Shown here piece by piece: positions 9,303-17,867 of a DNA stretch of 64,000 nt (positions are counted from its first letter, which is position 1; every line of letters starts with the position of its first letter). The notes beneath the pieces are model-generated. The model was not told where the DNA came from. It did not search any database and worked only from the letters and a program-made list of their open reading frames with translations. Made by a program: the position numbers and the translations under genes. Source of the DNA: Streptomyces syringium (GTDB lineage Bacteria; Actinomycetota; Actinomycetes; Streptomycetales; Streptomycetaceae); the NCBI RefSeq assembly GCF_017876625.1, contig NZ_JAGIOH010000001.1, forward strand, positions 4,919,501-4,983,500, in the 5' to 3' direction.

Positions 9303-10940
9303 ATGCGCGGTGCCAAGAGCGCCAAGTGGGTCACGGGCGCGATAGTCGTGGCCATGGCTGCGACCGCCTGCGGCGGCGACAAGAGCGACAGCGGAAGCGG
9401 TCTGACCGATGGCAAGGTCGACCCCAACGGCACGCTGGTCGTTCAGACCAGTGAGCCGCAGAACCCGCTGCAGCCCGCCAACGCCAAGGAGAGCCAGGGC
9501 CACCGCGTCCTGAAGAGCCTCTTCTCCGGCCTGGTGACCTACGAACCCGGCACCGGCAAGATCAAGAACATCAACGCCGAGTCCGTCACCTCCTCGGACG
9601 CCAAGCACTGGACCGTCAAGCTCAAGCCGGGCTGGAAGTTCCACAACGGTGAGCCCGTGACCGCCAAGTCCTACGTGGACTCCTGGAACTGGTCGGCCAA
9701 CACCAAGAACAACCAGATCAACTCGCAGTGGTTCTCCGACATCGAGGGCTACGACGACGTCCACCCGGCCGAGGGTGACCCGAAGTCCGACAAGATGTCG
9801 GGCCTGAAGGTCGTCAGCGACACCGAGTTCACCATCGCGCTCAAGTCGAAGGTCTCGTACTTCAACTACAAGCTCGGTTACTCGGTCTGGTACCCGCTGC
9901 CCGACGCGTTCTTCAAGAACCCCAAGGAGTACGGCCAGAAGCCCGTCGGCAACGGCCCGTACAAGTTCGAGTCCTGGGACCACAACGACAAGATCGTCGT
10001 GAAGCGCTTCGACGGCTACCAGGGCCCGGACAAGGCGAAGAACGGCGGCATCACCTTCAAGAACTACACGACCGCCGACGCCGCCTACAACGACCTGCGG
10101 TCGAACAACCTCGACTGGATCGAGCAGATCCCCGACACGTCGCTGACCAACTACAAGCAGGACCTCGGCGACCGGGCGATCACCAACGAGTACTCGGCGA
10201 TCCAGGACGTCGCGTTCGCCTTCTACACCGACCAGTGGAAGAGCATCGACCCGAAGGTCCTCACCGGCCTGTCGATGGCGATCGACCGCGACACCATCAC
10301 CAAGACCACGCTGCACGGCTCCCGCGTCCCGGCGACCAGCTTCGTCGCCAAGGGTGTCATCGGCTACCAGGCCAACTCCTGTGGCGAGGCCTGCACGTTC
10401 AACCCCGAGAAGGCCAAGCAGTACATCAAGGACGGCGGCGGCGTCCCCGGCAACAAGATCTCCATCCAGTACAACGCCGACCAGCCGCACAAGACCTGGG
10501 TCGACGCGGTGTGCAACAGCATCCGCAAGTCCACCGGTATCGAGTGCGTCGGCGACTCCAAGCCGAACTTCAAGGCCGACCTCGACCAGCGTGAGAAGAA
10601 GCAGGTCAAGTCGATGTACCGGTCCGGCTGGGTGCTGGACTACCCGGTCAACGCCAACTTCCTGCGTGACCTCTACGGCTCCAAGGCCGACGGCAACCAG
10701 GGCGCCTACGAGAACAAGGAGTTCGACGAGCTGGCCGCCAAGGCCGACCAGGCGAACACCCTCGACGAGACCGTGAAGCTCTACCAGGAGGCCGAGAAGA
10801 CCCTGGCCAAGAAGCTCCCGGTGATCCCGCTCTGGTACTACGCGACCAACGCCGGTCAGTCCACGAAGGTCTACGGCAAGATGCCGTACGGCCAGGACGG
10901 TGACCCCATCCTCACCGACGTTCAGGTGAAGCAGAAGTAA
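9303..10940 (+). CDS. Oligopeptide-binding lipoprotein, ABC operon 1
   Basis: 545-aa extracellular peptide-binding lipoprotein. The lipobox ends in ATAC with Cys at residue 23. The body is a family-5 binding protein (LVVQTSEPQNPLQPAN, WTVKLKPGWKFHNGEPVTAKSYVDSWNW, VGNGPYKFESW). First gene of a five-gene import operon; a hairpin (10960-10992) separates it from the permeases, probably letting it be made in excess. It is clearly paralogous to the binding protein at 27372-29000, which shares the MRG..AKW start and the same motif order. The locus corresponds to the bldK neighbourhood of other streptomycetes. The peptide bound cannot be predicted. Confidence 0.95.
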   Translation: MRGAKSAKWVTGAIVVAMAATACGGDKSDSGSGLTDGKVDPNGTLVVQTSEPQNPLQPANAKESQGHRVLKSLFSGLVTYEPGTGKIKNINAESVTSSDAKHWTVKLKPGWKFHNGEPVTAKSYVDSWNWSANTKNNQINSQWFSDIEGYDDVHPAEGDPKSDKMSGLKVVSDTEFTIALKSKVSYFNYKLGYSVWYPLPDAFFKNPKEYGQKPVGNGPYKFESWDHNDKIVVKRFDGYQGPDKAKNGGITFKNYTTADAAYNDLRSNNLDWIEQIPDTSLTNYKQDLGDRAITNEYSAIQDVAFAFYTDQWKSIDPKVLTGLSMAIDRDTITKTTLHGSRVPATSFVAKGVIGYQANSCGEACTFNPEKAKQYIKDGGGVPGNKISIQYNADQPHKTWVDAVCNSIRKSTGIECVGDSKPNFKADLDQREKKQVKSMYRSGWVLDYPVNANFLRDLYGSKADGNQGAYENKEFDELAAKADQANTLDETVKLYQEAEKTLAKKLPVIPLWYYATNAGQSTKVYGKMPYGQDGDPILTDVQVKQK

Positions 10941-10959
10941 CCCAGGGACAACCGTTGAG

Positions 10960-10992
10960 GCCGGTGCCGCCGCATACGTCGGCGGCACCGGC
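10960..10992 (+). terminator. Intra-operon hairpin (attenuator/3' stabiliser) after binding-protein gene
   Basis: Perfect 12-bp arms GCCGGTGCCGCC (10960-10971) and its complement (10981-10992) with a 9-base loop, 19 bases after the stop of the binding-protein gene and 85 bases before the first permease. Such hairpins commonly lower expression of membrane subunits relative to the binding protein. Confidence 0.7.
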
Positions 10993-11077
10993 GCACCCGC
11001 GAGCGTTAGCGCCATCCTCCTCCACCCGCAGGGGCACATGCGTCCGACGCCGCGGATGCGACTGACATGGAGGCGAC

Positions 11078-12004
11078 ATGGGGCGCTACGTCGCGAGGCG
11101 ACTGCTCCAGATGATCCCGGTGTTCATCGGGACCACTCTGCTGATCTTTCTCATGGTGCATGTGCTGCCCGGCGACCCGATCAAGGCGCTGTGGGGCGAC
11201 AAGGCGGCGGACCCCGCCCAGGTCGCGGTGCTGCGCCATAAGTTCGGGCTCGACCTGCCCTTGTGGCAGCAGTACACCAATTACATGGCCGACCTCTTCC
11301 AGGGGAAGTTCGGCGAGACCTTCGGCGGCCGTCAGGTCTCCGACCTCATGGCCGAGTCCTTCCCGGTCACGATCCGGCTGGCACTCGTCGCGTTCGTCAT
11401 CGAGGTGGTCCTCGGCATCACCCTCGGCGTCTTCGCCGGGCTCAAGGCCGGCAAGGCCGTCGACACCGCCGTACTGATCTTCACCCTGCTGGTGATCTCG
11501 GTGCCGGTCTTCGTCCTCGGCTACATCTTCCAGACGGTCTTCGCGACCGAACTCGGGTGGGTGACACCGAGCGTCCAGGACTCCGAGGACTTCACCCAAC
11601 TGATCCTCCCGGGTGCCGTGCTGGGCTCACTGTCGCTCGCCTACGTGGCGCGGCTGACCCGCACCACCATCAGCGAGAACGTCCGCTCCGACTACATGCG
11701 CACCGCGCTCGCCAAGGGCCTGCCCCGGCGGCGCATCGTGGGTGTGCACCTGCTGCGCAACTCGCTGATCCCCGTCGTCACCTTCCTCGGTACGGACATC
11801 GGCGCCCTCATGGGCGGCGCGATCGTCACCGAGGGCATCTTCAATGTGCAGGGCATCGGCCAGCAGCTGTACCGGGCGGTCAGCCAGGGCGAGGGCACGA
11901 CCACCGTCGGGATCGTCACCGTCCTGGTCATCGTCTTCCTGTTCACCAGCCTGATCGTCGACCTGCTCTACGCGGTCCTGGACCCGAGGATCCGGTATGC
12001 CTGA
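11078..12004 (+). CDS. Oligopeptide ABC transporter permease (OppB/DppB type), operon 1
   Basis: 308-aa inner-membrane permease with six expected membrane spans, the first being the MGRYVARRLLQMIPVFIGTTLLIF helix typical of OppB/DppB. The EAA-loop signature is visible in DYMRTALAKGLPRRRIVGVHLLRNSLIP. The end overlaps the second permease by 8 bp (stop at 12004, next start at 11997), indicating translational coupling. It pairs with the OppC-type subunit to form the channel for peptides delivered by the 9303-10940 lipoprotein. Confidence 0.95.
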   Translation: MGRYVARRLLQMIPVFIGTTLLIFLMVHVLPGDPIKALWGDKAADPAQVAVLRHKFGLDLPLWQQYTNYMADLFQGKFGETFGGRQVSDLMAESFPVTIRLALVAFVIEVVLGITLGVFAGLKAGKAVDTAVLIFTLLVISVPVFVLGYIFQTVFATELGWVTPSVQDSEDFTQLILPGAVLGSLSLAYVARLTRTTISENVRSDYMRTALAKGLPRRRIVGVHLLRNSLIPVVTFLGTDIGALMGGAIVTEGIFNVQGIGQQLYRAVSQGEGTTTVGIVTVLVIVFLFTSLIVDLLYAVLDPRIRYA

Positions 12005-12956
12005 CGTGACCAAGACCCCGGCCGCCTCCGACACCGTCCTCACCTCGGACGAGACGGTCGCGGCGAACGTGCCCGCGGTGCCCTCCACCGGGAAGCCGCG
12101 CAGCCTGTGGAGCGACGCCTGGCAGCAGCTGCGCCGCAATCCGCTCTTCGTCATCTCCGCGCTGCTGATCGTGCTGCTGCTGGTGATGGCGATCGCCCCC
12201 ACGCTGTTCACCAGCGTGGACCCGCGCAGCGGCGACCTGACGAACCACTTCATGTCCAAGCCGGAGTGGGGCCACGTCTTCTCGCCCGAGTGGTTCGGCT
12301 ACGACAAGCAGGGCCGCAGTATCTACGCGCGTGTCATCTACGGCGCCCGCGCCTCGATCAGCGTCGGTGTGCTCGTCACCATCGCGGTCACGGTCCTCGG
12401 CGGACTGATCGGCATGCTCGCCGGTTACTACGGCGGCTGGATCGACTCGGTGCTGTCCCGCTTCACCGACATCTTCTTCGGCATCCCCTTCTTCCTCGGT
12501 GCCATGGTCATCCTGACCTCGTTCACCGACCGGGAGCTGTGGGTGGTGGCCGGGTCCATGGCCTTCCTCGGCTGGACGCAGATCGCCCGCGTCATGCGCG
12601 GTTCGGTGATCACCACCAAGCAGTCCGACTATGTGACGGCCGCTCGCGCGCTCGGCGCGGGCACCGGGCGGATCCTGTTCCGGCACATCCTGCCGAACGC
12701 GATCGCCCCCGTCATCGTCGTCGCCACGATCGCCCTGGGCGGCTACATCGCCGCCGAGGCCACGCTGTCGTACCTCGGTCTCGGCCTCGCCGACCCGACG
12801 ATCTCGTGGGGCATCGACATCTCGGACGCCAAGGACGCACTGCGGGACGCCCCGCACGTCATGTTCTTCCCCGCCGGCATGCTCTGCCTCACGGTGCTCG
12901 CGTTCATCATGCTCGGCGACGCGGTGCGCGACGCCCTCGACCCCAAGCTGCGCTGA
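11997..12956 (+). CDS. Oligopeptide ABC transporter permease (OppC/DppC type), operon 1
   Basis: 319-aa permease. A hydrophilic N-terminal 45 residues is followed by SLWSDAWQQLRRNPLFVISALLIVLLLVM, the N-terminal OppC domain. The binding-protein-dependent transport domain includes YDKQGRSIYARVIYGARASISVGV, the EAA loop DYVTAARALGAGTGRILFRHILPN, and the usual C-terminal LGDAVRDALDPKLR. Start codon overlaps the preceding permease. The closest neighbour in this window is the 29972-30949 gene, which shares the same ending. Confidence 0.95.
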   Translation: MPDVTKTPAASDTVLTSDETVAANVPAVPSTGKPRSLWSDAWQQLRRNPLFVISALLIVLLLVMAIAPTLFTSVDPRSGDLTNHFMSKPEWGHVFSPEWFGYDKQGRSIYARVIYGARASISVGVLVTIAVTVLGGLIGMLAGYYGGWIDSVLSRFTDIFFGIPFFLGAMVILTSFTDRELWVVAGSMAFLGWTQIARVMRGSVITTKQSDYVTAARALGAGTGRILFRHILPNAIAPVIVVATIALGGYIAAEATLSYLGLGLADPTISWGIDISDAKDALRDAPHVMFFPAGMLCLTVLAFIMLGDAVRDALDPKLR

Positions 12957-12969
12957 GGGAGGCGTAACC

Positions 12970-14028
12970 GTGACCACTCTTGAGAAGACCGCGAACGTCC
13001 CCGAACCCCGTTCGGCCGACGACGCGAGCACACCGCTGCTCGAAGTCCGCGACCTGCACGTGGAGTTCCACACCCGCGAGGGTGTCGCCAAGGCGGTCAA
13101 CGGTGTGAACTACACCGTCGACGCCGGCGAGACCCTGGCCGTGCTCGGCGAGTCCGGCTCGGGCAAGTCCGTGACCGCACAGGCGATCATGGGCATCCTC
13201 GACATGCCGCCCGGCAAGATCCCGCAGGGCCAGATCCTCTACCGCGGCCAGGACATGCTCACCATGTCGGGCGAGGAGCGGCGGCAGATCCGCGGCCGGA
13301 AGATCGCCATGATCTTCCAGGACGCGCTGTCCTCGCTCAACCCCGTCCTGAGCGTCGGCTACCAGCTCGGCGAGATGTACCGGGTGCACCAGGGCCTGTC
13401 CAAGAAGGACGCCAAGGCCAAGGCCATCGAGCTGATGGACCGCGTGCGCATCCCGGCCGCGAAGGAGCGGGTGGGCGACTATCCGCACCAGTTCTCGGGC
13501 GGTATGCGTCAGCGCATCATGATCGCGATGGCGCTGGCCCTGGAGCCGGACCTGATCATCGCGGACGAGCCGACGACGGCCCTGGACGTGACGGTGCAGG
13601 CGCAGGTCATGGATCTGCTCGCGGAGCTCCAGCGCGAGTTCAACATGGGCCTGATCCTCATCACCCACGACCTCGGTGTCGTCGCGGACGTCGCCGACAA
13701 GATCGCGGTGATGTACGCGGGCCGGATCGTCGAGACCGCGCCGGTCCACGAGCTGTACAAGCGCCCCGCGCACCCGTACACCCGTGGCCTGCTGGACTCG
13801 ATCCCGCGCCTGGACCAGAAGGGCCAGGAGCTCTTCGCGATCAAGGGCCTGCCGCCCAACCTGACGCGGATCCCCGCCGGTTGTGCCTTCAACCCGCGCT
13901 GCGTCAAGGCGCAGGACGTCTGCCGCACCGACGTCCCGCAGCTGCACCAGGTCGCGGAGCCGGACGGCGCGGCGATGCCGGGCCGCGGCAGCGCGTGCCA
14001 CTTCTGGAAGGAGACGATCCATGGCTGA
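12970..14028 (+). CDS. Oligopeptide ABC transporter ATPase (OppD/DppD type), operon 1
   Basis: 352-aa ATPase. Walker A is GESGSGKS, the Q-loop is IFQDALSSLNP, the signature is FSGGMRQR, Walker B is LIIADEPTTALD, and the H-loop is ILITHDLGVV. The C-terminal oligo_HPY region has HPYTRGLLDSIPRL and a Cys-containing tail (CAFNPRC...CRTD...SACHFW) characteristic of peptide transporters, possibly an iron-sulfur site. GTG start at 12970, 13 bases after the permease stop. Overlaps the next ATPase by 8 bp. Parts of the gene are almost identical in DNA to 30973-31992. Confidence 0.95.
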   Translation: MTTLEKTANVPEPRSADDASTPLLEVRDLHVEFHTREGVAKAVNGVNYTVDAGETLAVLGESGSGKSVTAQAIMGILDMPPGKIPQGQILYRGQDMLTMSGEERRQIRGRKIAMIFQDALSSLNPVLSVGYQLGEMYRVHQGLSKKDAKAKAIELMDRVRIPAAKERVGDYPHQFSGGMRQRIMIAMALALEPDLIIADEPTTALDVTVQAQVMDLLAELQREFNMGLILITHDLGVVADVADKIAVMYAGRIVETAPVHELYKRPAHPYTRGLLDSIPRLDQKGQELFAIKGLPPNLTRIPAGCAFNPRCVKAQDVCRTDVPQLHQVAEPDGAAMPGRGSACHFWKETIHG

Positions 14029-15220
14029 GTCCACCGGCGGGTCCGGCAACAAGCCCGGCGGAGTGTCCGGCGGGAATTCCGGCGGGAAGGGCGAGGCCGT
14101 GGCCGACGCGACGCCGAACGTCACCGAGGTCGTGCACACCGACGCCAGCACCACCGCCGAGGTCGAGGCCGTCCTCGACGCCCCGGTCGAGCGCGGCGAG
14201 CCGATCCTCCAGGTCCGCAACCTCGTCAAGCACTTCCCGCTGACGCAGGGCATCCTCTTCCGCCGGCAGGTCGGCGCGGTCAAGGCGGTCGACGGGATCT
14301 CCTTCGACCTCTACCAGGGCGAGACGCTCGGCATCGTCGGCGAGTCCGGCTGTGGCAAGTCCACGGTCGCCAAGCTGCTGATGACGCTGGAGACGGCCAC
14401 GTCGGGCGAGGTCTTCTACAAGGGCCAGGACATCACCAAGCTGTCCGGCCGCGCCCTGAAGGCCGTGCGCCGCAACATCCAGATGGTCTTCCAGGACCCG
14501 TACACCTCGCTCAACCCCCGCATGACGGTCGGCGACATCATCGGGGAGCCCTACGAGATCCACCCCGAGGTGGCCCCGAAGGGCGACCGCCGGCGGAAGG
14601 TCCAGGAACTCCTGGACGTCGTCGGTCTGAACCCGGAGTACATCAACCGCTACCCGCACCAGTTCTCCGGCGGCCAGCGCCAGCGCATCGGCATCGCGCG
14701 CGGCCTGGCCCTCAACCCGGAGATCATCATCTGCGACGAGCCCGTCTCGGCGCTGGACGTCTCGGTGCAGGCACAGGTCATCAACCTGATGGGGAAGCTC
14801 CAGGACGAGTTCAACCTCTCCTATGTCTTCATCGCGCACGACCTGTCCATCGTGCGGCACATCTCCGACCGGGTCGGCGTGATGTACCTCGGCAAGATGG
14901 CCGAGATCGGCACGGACACGGAGATCTACGAGCACCCGACGCACCCCTACACCCAGGCGCTGCTGTCGGCCGTCCCGGTCCCCGACCCCGACGCCCGCCA
15001 GCACCGGGAGCGGATCATCCTGACCGGCGACGTGCCCTCCCCGGCGAACCCGCCGTCGGGCTGCCGCTTCCGCACCCGCTGCTGGAAGGCCGAGGACCGC
15101 TGCGCGGAGGAGACCCCGCTGCTGGCGATCCCCGAGGTCTTCGTGGGCAAGCAGACTCCGGCGGCGCATGAATCCGCGTGCCACTTCGCGGAGGAGAAGC
15201 AGGTGGTGGGCGCGGCGTAG
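14021..15220 (+). CDS. Oligopeptide ABC transporter ATPase (OppF/DppF type), operon 1
   Basis: 399-aa second ATPase, heterodimer partner of the preceding one. It has GESGCGKS, FSGGQRQR, IIICDEPVSALD and the oligo_HPY tail (HPYTQALLSAVPVPD, RTRCWKAEDRC). An unusual low-complexity N-terminal extension of about 60 residues (GGSGNKPGGVSGGNSGGKGEA) precedes the core and is absent from the operon 2 and 3 homologues. ATG 14021 was chosen because it gives the standard 8-bp overlap with the previous gene; an open frame continues further upstream but has no start signal. Ends the operon; terminator at 15261-15297. Confidence 0.93.
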   Translation: MAESTGGSGNKPGGVSGGNSGGKGEAVADATPNVTEVVHTDASTTAEVEAVLDAPVERGEPILQVRNLVKHFPLTQGILFRRQVGAVKAVDGISFDLYQGETLGIVGESGCGKSTVAKLLMTLETATSGEVFYKGQDITKLSGRALKAVRRNIQMVFQDPYTSLNPRMTVGDIIGEPYEIHPEVAPKGDRRRKVQELLDVVGLNPEYINRYPHQFSGGQRQRIGIARGLALNPEIIICDEPVSALDVSVQAQVINLMGKLQDEFNLSYVFIAHDLSIVRHISDRVGVMYLGKMAEIGTDTEIYEHPTHPYTQALLSAVPVPDPDARQHRERIILTGDVPSPANPPSGCRFRTRCWKAEDRCAEETPLLAIPEVFVGKQTPAAHESACHFAEEKQVVGAA

Positions 15221-15260
15221 TCGCTCGCGCTCGGCGTTTGGCTCGGCGCTCGGCCGGGGC

Positions 15261-15297
15261 GGGGGCTCTTCCGGATGTCATGTCCGGGGGAGCCCCC
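15261..15297. terminator. Bidirectional hairpin between convergent genes
   Basis: GGGGGCTC arm (15261-15268) pairs with GAGCCCCC (15290-15297), with an inner CCGGA/TCCGG stem. It sits between the converging ends of ABC operon 1 and the DUF6177 gene, so it probably ends both transcripts and marks the left edge of the accessory island. Confidence 0.7.
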
Positions 15298-15333
15298 GCT
15301 TTGTCGTTGCGCGGGGGCGCCCGGGCGCCCTCG

Positions 15334-16749
15334 TCAGTTCGCCGGGTCGACCTGGAGGTGGGTGCCGAGCTGTTGGAGGACGGTCCAGGCCTGAGCGTCG
15401 GTGCCGTCACCGAGCGGGTAGTACAGGGCGGGCCGGGCCGTCGGGCCGAGGGGTACGGGCCGGAGCTCGACGGGCGGGCGGCGGGCGTGGTCGAGGCCGA
15501 TGGTGTGGACGTCGTCGGCGCCGAGGGTGAACGAGACGGGAATGGGCGGTGCCTCGAAGTGCGGCGGGACGGCGAGGTCCCGGCGGGCCCGGCGCAGCGT
15601 GACGAGCATGGAGGTGAGGCCGTGCTCGGCGGCGAGGGCCCTGGCGAGAGGCTCGATCGCGTCGAGGGGCGGGGCCTCGTCCTCGCCGTAGCCGAGTGTG
15701 AGGGTGATGTCCTCCGCGACGCCGTCGGGGGTGCGGGTGACGCGGTGGGTGGCGATGGCGGGGCGGTCGGGATGCCCGACGGCCAGCAGATGGGTGGGCT
15801 CGGGCGCACGGCCCCGGGCGAGGTCCGTCAACTGCCCGGTGGACCACCGGAGGTTGACGGGCTCGGCGGTTCCCCACCCGGCGGGCGCGGCCCCGGTGAG
15901 CGCGGCCCAGGCGGCTTCCAGGGAACGGCCGAGCACGAGGCTGTCGTCGGGCCGGTGCGTGACGCGGAACGCGACGCCGAGCTGTCGCTCGGTGGCGGGG
16001 GCGTTCTCGGTGAAGACCTTGGCCGCGGACCGCTCCCCGGCTTCGTCGACGACGGGGGTGAAGGTGCCGTGCTGCCAGTGCAGGACGGCACCGGAGAGCC
16101 CGTCGTAGTAACCGCACTCGGGATCCTGCACGACCCAGCGGTTGGGAGCCCCGGCCAGAGCGGTACGCAGGGGCAGGCTGAGCCGCACGTGGGCCGGGGT
16201 GACGATGTGCAGCGCGAGCCCGGCGTCGGTGACCTTCCGCAGGATCGCGGACAGCCAGGCCGTCAGCGCGAGAACGGGCCGGTCGGCCAGGACCACGGCG
16301 GTGGAGTCGGTGAGGACGTCCACGGTGAGGGCGTCGTCGTCACCGGTGGCGGCGACGGCTTCCGCGGCGGTGGCCGTCCTGACGACGTCGGTGGTGGCGG
16401 CCTCGGCGGGCCACACGCTCCCACCGAGCAGCGCGGTGAGCCGCCCGGCGACGGACCCGGCCAGCGGCCCCGCCTCCGGCACGGCGGTGGAGGCCCGCAC
16501 CTCGGACCACCAGTACGGCACGGGGGGTGCCTTGACCTCACCCCCGAGCAGCCGCTCGGCCTCGCCGGCCACGTGCACGAGCAGCGGCGCCTCCAGCGAG
16601 ACGAGCGGCCGGCCGTCCGCGGTGTGCAACTGGATGACGGCACCGTCGTGCCCGCTACTGGCCTGGAGTTCGGGCCCACCCGCGTAGAGCCCGGCCAACA
16701 CGGCCCAGGAGTCGGGCATGTTGGGGGTGAGGGCTATGACGTCTTTCAA
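15334..16749 (-). CDS. DUF6177 family protein (type VII secretion-associated)
   Basis: 471-aa soluble protein without signal peptide or membrane span. The N-terminal stretch (DVIALTPNMPDSWAVLAGLYAGGPEL) and the later WTVLQQLGTHL ending fit what I remember of DUF6177, a streptomycete family recurrent beside WXG100/type VII secretion genes. Its function is unknown. I place the start at the TTG at 16749 because GGACG lies 5-6 bases upstream and conserved sequence begins there; the frame is open further upstream but looks non-coding. Same strand as the toxin modules, with about 250 bases between it and the Imm49 gene. The family name is a recollection, so treat it as probable. Confidence 0.65.
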   Translation of the reverse strand: MKDVIALTPNMPDSWAVLAGLYAGGPELQASSGHDGAVIQLHTADGRPLVSLEAPLLVHVAGEAERLLGGEVKAPPVPYWWSEVRASTAVPEAGPLAGSVAGRLTALLGGSVWPAEAATTDVVRTATAAEAVAATGDDDALTVDVLTDSTAVVLADRPVLALTAWLSAILRKVTDAGLALHIVTPAHVRLSLPLRTALAGAPNRWVVQDPECGYYDGLSGAVLHWQHGTFTPVVDEAGERSAAKVFTENAPATERQLGVAFRVTHRPDDSLVLGRSLEAAWAALTGAAPAGWGTAEPVNLRWSTGQLTDLARGRAPEPTHLLAVGHPDRPAIATHRVTRTPDGVAEDITLTLGYGEDEAPPLDAIEPLARALAAEHGLTSMLVTLRRARRDLAVPPHFEAPPIPVSFTLGADDVHTIGLDHARRPPVELRPVPLGPTARPALYYPLGDGTDAQAWTVLQQLGTHLQVDPAN

Positions 16750-17000
16750 GTTTCGTCCAATTGTGCGCGAATGAGTAGCAGGGGTCTCTGAGCTGCGGGC
16801 CGTGTATGCAACCGTTTGGTGAAGGCTGCAGCTGCTCCTGCGCCCTACAAGGCCGTTCAGGCCCGCGCCTTGCCAGGTGATGCGCCTTGTTGGAAATCTT
16901 TCAGGGCCACGAGACGAGGCAGCGCGACGCTGTCTCGCCGGCTCCCGGCCAGTTCTTCGCTTCCCTCTCTGGTCGTATGGCGCTAGGCAGCCGACTGTCG

Positions 17001-17855
17001 CTATGTGGGGAACTCGCCGAGCCAATTCCGCTTGAGGAGGCAGTTAGGGAGATAGCCGGACTCAACCTCGATCGGGCGGCCGGCGTCGTATGCCAGACAC
17101 GCGATGGCCAACGGGCCAAGCGCAAGCATGCCGCTGACGCTACGCTCTCGTTCCTCATCCGCAGTCCAGTAATCCCTGTGCAATTCGAGGGCCTCCACCA
17201 AGGTTCGGTTGAAGCCTTCGTGGTCTTGGCGCAGGAAGCGGTGGAAAAGGGCGATCGGTTGGTATAGGACCTTGTTCAGTAGGTCTCGGTCAGCAATCTG
17301 GGCGACGTCCGGATGAGAGGTATCGATCGCTATGGTGAGTTTTTCGACCAGCCCCGGATTTTCGAGCCAGTATGTTTGAAGCGAATCGACCCAGTGGTAG
17401 ATGTACTCGTCGTATTCCCCCGCAGCGCGCAGGAGGTCGACGGGAATCTCACACAGTTGAGTCATGCGGTCCTGGTCGCGGCAGACGATAGCAAGCCAGA
17501 ATGCGGTGAGCCAATTGCTCGCGTCACTGTAGAATTGGGGTCCGGTGGCAGGAATGGTCCGCAACTTGTGATCGATGCGGTACGTTGCAGCCCCTTCGGT
17601 TGCACTTGCCGAAGCGAACAGCGCAGATCCCACCTGCATGGCCGTCACCGTGGCTTCCCAGGTGTCGATGTACTGGGCGTCCGGGTCCAGGGCGCAACGG
17701 GTCCGCAGGTACGTCAGGCTGGAGTTTAGGGCCATGCCGAACATGCGCGGCGCCTGCTCGAGGTCGTCAATGGATTCCCTGACATCCTCCTGTAGAAATT
17801 CCACACTGGCCGGAGGGATCGCGGGGAAATTGTGACGACTTACGTGTGTGACCAC
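17001..17855 (-). CDS. Immunity protein, Imm49 family
   Basis: 284-aa all-helical protein. The MVTHVSRHNFP start and the core (TWEATVTAMQVGSALFASASATEG, TIPATGPQFYSDASNWLTAFWLA, YHWVDSLQTYW, FLRQDHEGFN) are typical of the Imm49 family of polymorphic-toxin immunity proteins in Streptomyces. It lies 12 bases after the stop of the toxin at 17868-20564, as expected for the cognate antidote, and presumably binds the toxin's nuclease-like C-terminus in the cytoplasm. GTG start at 17855. Its GC content and codon use look visibly lower than the surrounding core genes, in line with recent acquisition. Confidence 0.85.
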   Translation of the reverse strand: MVTHVSRHNFPAIPPASVEFLQEDVRESIDDLEQAPRMFGMALNSSLTYLRTRCALDPDAQYIDTWEATVTAMQVGSALFASASATEGAATYRIDHKLRTIPATGPQFYSDASNWLTAFWLAIVCRDQDRMTQLCEIPVDLLRAAGEYDEYIYHWVDSLQTYWLENPGLVEKLTIAIDTSHPDVAQIADRDLLNKVLYQPIALFHRFLRQDHEGFNRTLVEALELHRDYWTADEERERSVSGMLALGPLAIACLAYDAGRPIEVESGYLPNCLLKRNWLGEFPT

Positions 17856-17867
17856 CAGGCTCCTCGA

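Noticed and set aside
15178..16791. 537-codon plus-strand frame opposite the DUF6177 gene
   Set aside because: Low-complexity Gly-rich product; minus-strand frame has the conserved family sequence.
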